Below, one piece after another: positions 6,039 through 7,093 of a DNA stretch of 7,093 nt. The position numbers were made by a program, and so were the translations under genes. The stretch covers positions 1 through 7,093 of the forward strand of contig JAPUKT010000008.1 of the NCBI GenBank assembly GCA_027295555.1, given 5' to 3'. Below the pieces are notes generated by a model. That model was given only the letters and a program-made list of their open reading frames with translations, made no database searches and had not been told where the DNA came from. This stretch comes from Deltaproteobacteria bacterium. Its GTDB lineage: Bacteria > Myxococcota_A > Polyangia > Polyangiales > Houyiibacteriaceae. Numbering within the stretch: position 1 is the first letter of the stretch; the number at the start of each line of letters is the position of its first letter.

Positions 6039-6917
6039 TCAGGCGTGCTTCTGGATGAACGCGGCCACCGCTTGGCCGATCTCGGCGGGGCAATCCTCTT
6101 GAATGAAGTGGATACCCTTGACCGTGATCTCTTCCTGGTTCCCCAATTGACGACAGAACTCCCGGTGAGCTCCGGTGAGAATGGCGCCCGGCTCCGCGTT
6201 GATGAAGAGCTTTGGGATGGCGTCTGCTCGAGTGAGCCATTCTGAGTAGGCTTCGACGATTTCGTGAACGTCATGCGGTTCGCCGCCGATGGGGATCTGC
6301 CGGGGCCACGTGAGGGTCGGGCGCCGCGACTCACCGGGCTCGATGAACGGCGCCCGGTATCGGTTCATCTCTTCGTCGCTCAGCTTGCGCATGATCGAGG
6401 CCGGCAGGATGCGCTCGATGAAGACGTTCTTTTTGAGGATGATCTCTTCGCCCGCGGGTGAGCGCATCGCCTGGAAGATCTTGCGCGAGGCTTCGGCCCA
6501 GTCCTCCCAACCGGAGATCGGACGAACGATCGCCTCCATGTAGGCGATGCCTTTGACCTGCTCGGGATGTCGTCGCGCCCAATGAAAACCGAGTCCCGAA
6601 CCCCAGTCGTGGATGATGAGGAACACCGACCCCCTGCCGACGACCGAATCGAACCAAGCGTCGAGGTAACGGCGGTGGTCGACGAAGGTGTAGCCGCTCG
6701 AGCTCGGCCCTGACTCGCCCATGCCCATCAAGTCTGGTGCGAGGCAGCGAGCGACCGGTGCGACTTCTTTGATCACGTTGCGCCAGAGGTACGAAGAGGT
6801 GGGGTTCCCATGCAGGAACACCGCGGTGCCGGGGCCATTCCCCGTGTCGACGTATGCCATCTCGCTGTCTTCGACGGCGATGCGTTTTCGGGGATGCGGG
6901 TCTTCGGCGGAGATCAT
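6039..6917 (-). CDS. Haloalkane dehalogenase-like alpha/beta hydrolase (HLD-II type)
   Basis: The 292-residue product carries the whole signature of haloalkane dehalogenases, which hydrolyse carbon-halogen bonds to an alcohol and halide. The oxyanion segment is FLHGNPTSSYLWRN (34-47), with Asn38 as the second halide-binding residue. The nucleophile elbow is HDWGSGLGFHWA (103-114), with Asp104 and halide-binding Trp105. Glu128 in YMEAIVRP is the catalytic acid and His270 in GIHFIQEDCP the base. The spacing Asp-24-Glu and Asp-166-His is the same as in Rhodococcus DhaA (Asp106, Glu130, His272), which places it in subfamily II. No signal peptide is apparent, so it should be cytoplasmic. Renilla-luciferase-like proteins share this fold, and many genomic homologues have no known natural substrate. 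The start at 6917 keeps the complete N-terminal strand; its ribosome site is weak. Its stop is 3 bases from the M48 stop. Confidence 0.93.
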   Translation of the reverse strand: MISAEDPHPRKRIAVEDSEMAYVDTGNGPGTAVFLHGNPTSSYLWRNVIKEVAPVARCLAPDLMGMGESGPSSSGYTFVDHRRYLDAWFDSVVGRGSVFLIIHDWGSGLGFHWARRHPEQVKGIAYMEAIVRPISGWEDWAEASRKIFQAMRSPAGEEIILKKNVFIERILPASIMRKLSDEEMNRYRAPFIEPGESRRPTLTWPRQIPIGGEPHDVHEIVEAYSEWLTRADAIPKLFINAEPGAILTGAHREFCRQLGNQEEITVKGIHFIQEDCPAEIGQAVAAFIQKHA

Positions 6918-6931
6918 GAGGCGTTCGTACC

Positions 6932-7093
6932 CTAGGGCGGCGTTTCAATCAACAGCGTCCAGCATTCAGCGCCAGTGTCAGCGGCAGCGTCAGCGGCAAC
7001 GTCAGCGCCAGTGTCAGCGTCAGCGTCAGCGTCAGTGTCAGCGCCAGCGGCAGCGTCAGCGCCAGCGATCGGCTCGGGTTGCGGTTCCGCACC
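6932..7093 (-). CDS. Possible C-terminal tail of an Ala/Asp-rich protein running in from the right edge (uncertain)
   Basis: A minus-strand frame is open from base 7093 to a TAG at 6934-6932 (53 residues). It reads GAEPQPEPI, then about 34 residues alternating Ala with Asp, Ala or Gly across the hexamer array, then AECWTLLIETPP. The Pro/Glu-rich entry and the end 14 bases before the dehalogenase start would suit a gene tail in the same direction. Against this, the tandem hexamer keeps another minus frame open too (a Leu-Thr-rich one ending in TGA at 6950), and GCT/ACT codons are unusual in this GC-rich DNA. Non-coding repeat DNA is an equally good explanation. Confidence 0.22.
   Translation of the reverse strand, partial: GAEPQPEPIAGADAAAGADTDADADADTGADVAADAAADTGAECWTLLIETPP
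6965..7066. repeat. Imperfect hexanucleotide tandem array, 17 units, consensus GTCAGC
   Basis: From TTCAGC at 6965-6970 the DNA runs in strict six-base register to 7066. Eight units are exact GTCAGC; the rest are GCCAGT, GCCAGC, GGCAGC, GGCAAC, GTCAGT and the first TTCAGC. Variation is concentrated at the second and last base of the unit, while the central CA (third and fourth bases) is constant. The strict period with dispersed substitutions suggests slippage expansion followed by point changes. Such arrays can vary in copy number between strains and may be collapsed or expanded by assembly. Confidence 0.93.

Noticed and set aside
6965..7066. CRISPR array
   Set aside because: The unit is a six-base tandem repeat with no spacers and no cas genes nearby.

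Overview
The window is about 7.1 kb of GC-rich DNA, densely packed with genes, from a Gram-negative bacterium. An outer-membrane TonB-dependent receptor, an M48 lipoprotein with a lipobox, and a small CxxC protein of a type I associate with myxobacteria and other former deltaproteobacteria suggest a Myxococcota-like or related environmental organism. That placement is inference; no rRNA or other marker gene is present. I see no insertion sequence, phage gene, CRISPR array, tRNA or rRNA.

The left two thirds (1-5103) is read entirely on the minus strand. In transcription order it holds a crotonase-family enoyl-CoA hydratase-like gene, a cobalamin riboswitch, a TonB-dependent receptor (BtuB-like by its riboswitch), hemB (porphobilinogen synthase), an 89-residue protein with two CxxC pairs, and a ZIP-like membrane protein cut by the left edge. 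Receptor, hemB, CxxC gene and ZIP-like gene are separated by 58, 97 and 39 bases with no obvious intrinsic terminator, so they may be one transcription unit under the riboswitch. The shared theme would be tetrapyrrole supply: B12 uptake, porphobilinogen synthesis (the precursor of heme and cobalamin) and perhaps metal-ion transport. The linkage is inferred from spacing only.

At 5104-5204 a short divergent intergenic region carries an unusual three-armed inverted repeat. To its right an M48-family lipoprotein protease is read on the plus strand. It ends 3 bases from the stop of a convergent minus-strand gene for a haloalkane dehalogenase-like alpha/beta hydrolase with a complete catalytic apparatus.

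The right end (6965-7066) is an imperfect hexanucleotide tandem array (consensus GTCAGC) of 17 units. A minus-strand frame open from the window edge through the array to a TAG at 6932-6934 might be the Ala/Asp-rich tail of another protein, but the repeat makes this uncertain.

Nothing here amounts to a clearly new defence or mobile system. The best leads are the B12 riboswitch with its start-site hairpin, the receptor-hemB-CxxC-ZIP cluster, the three-armed intergenic structure, and the hexamer array.
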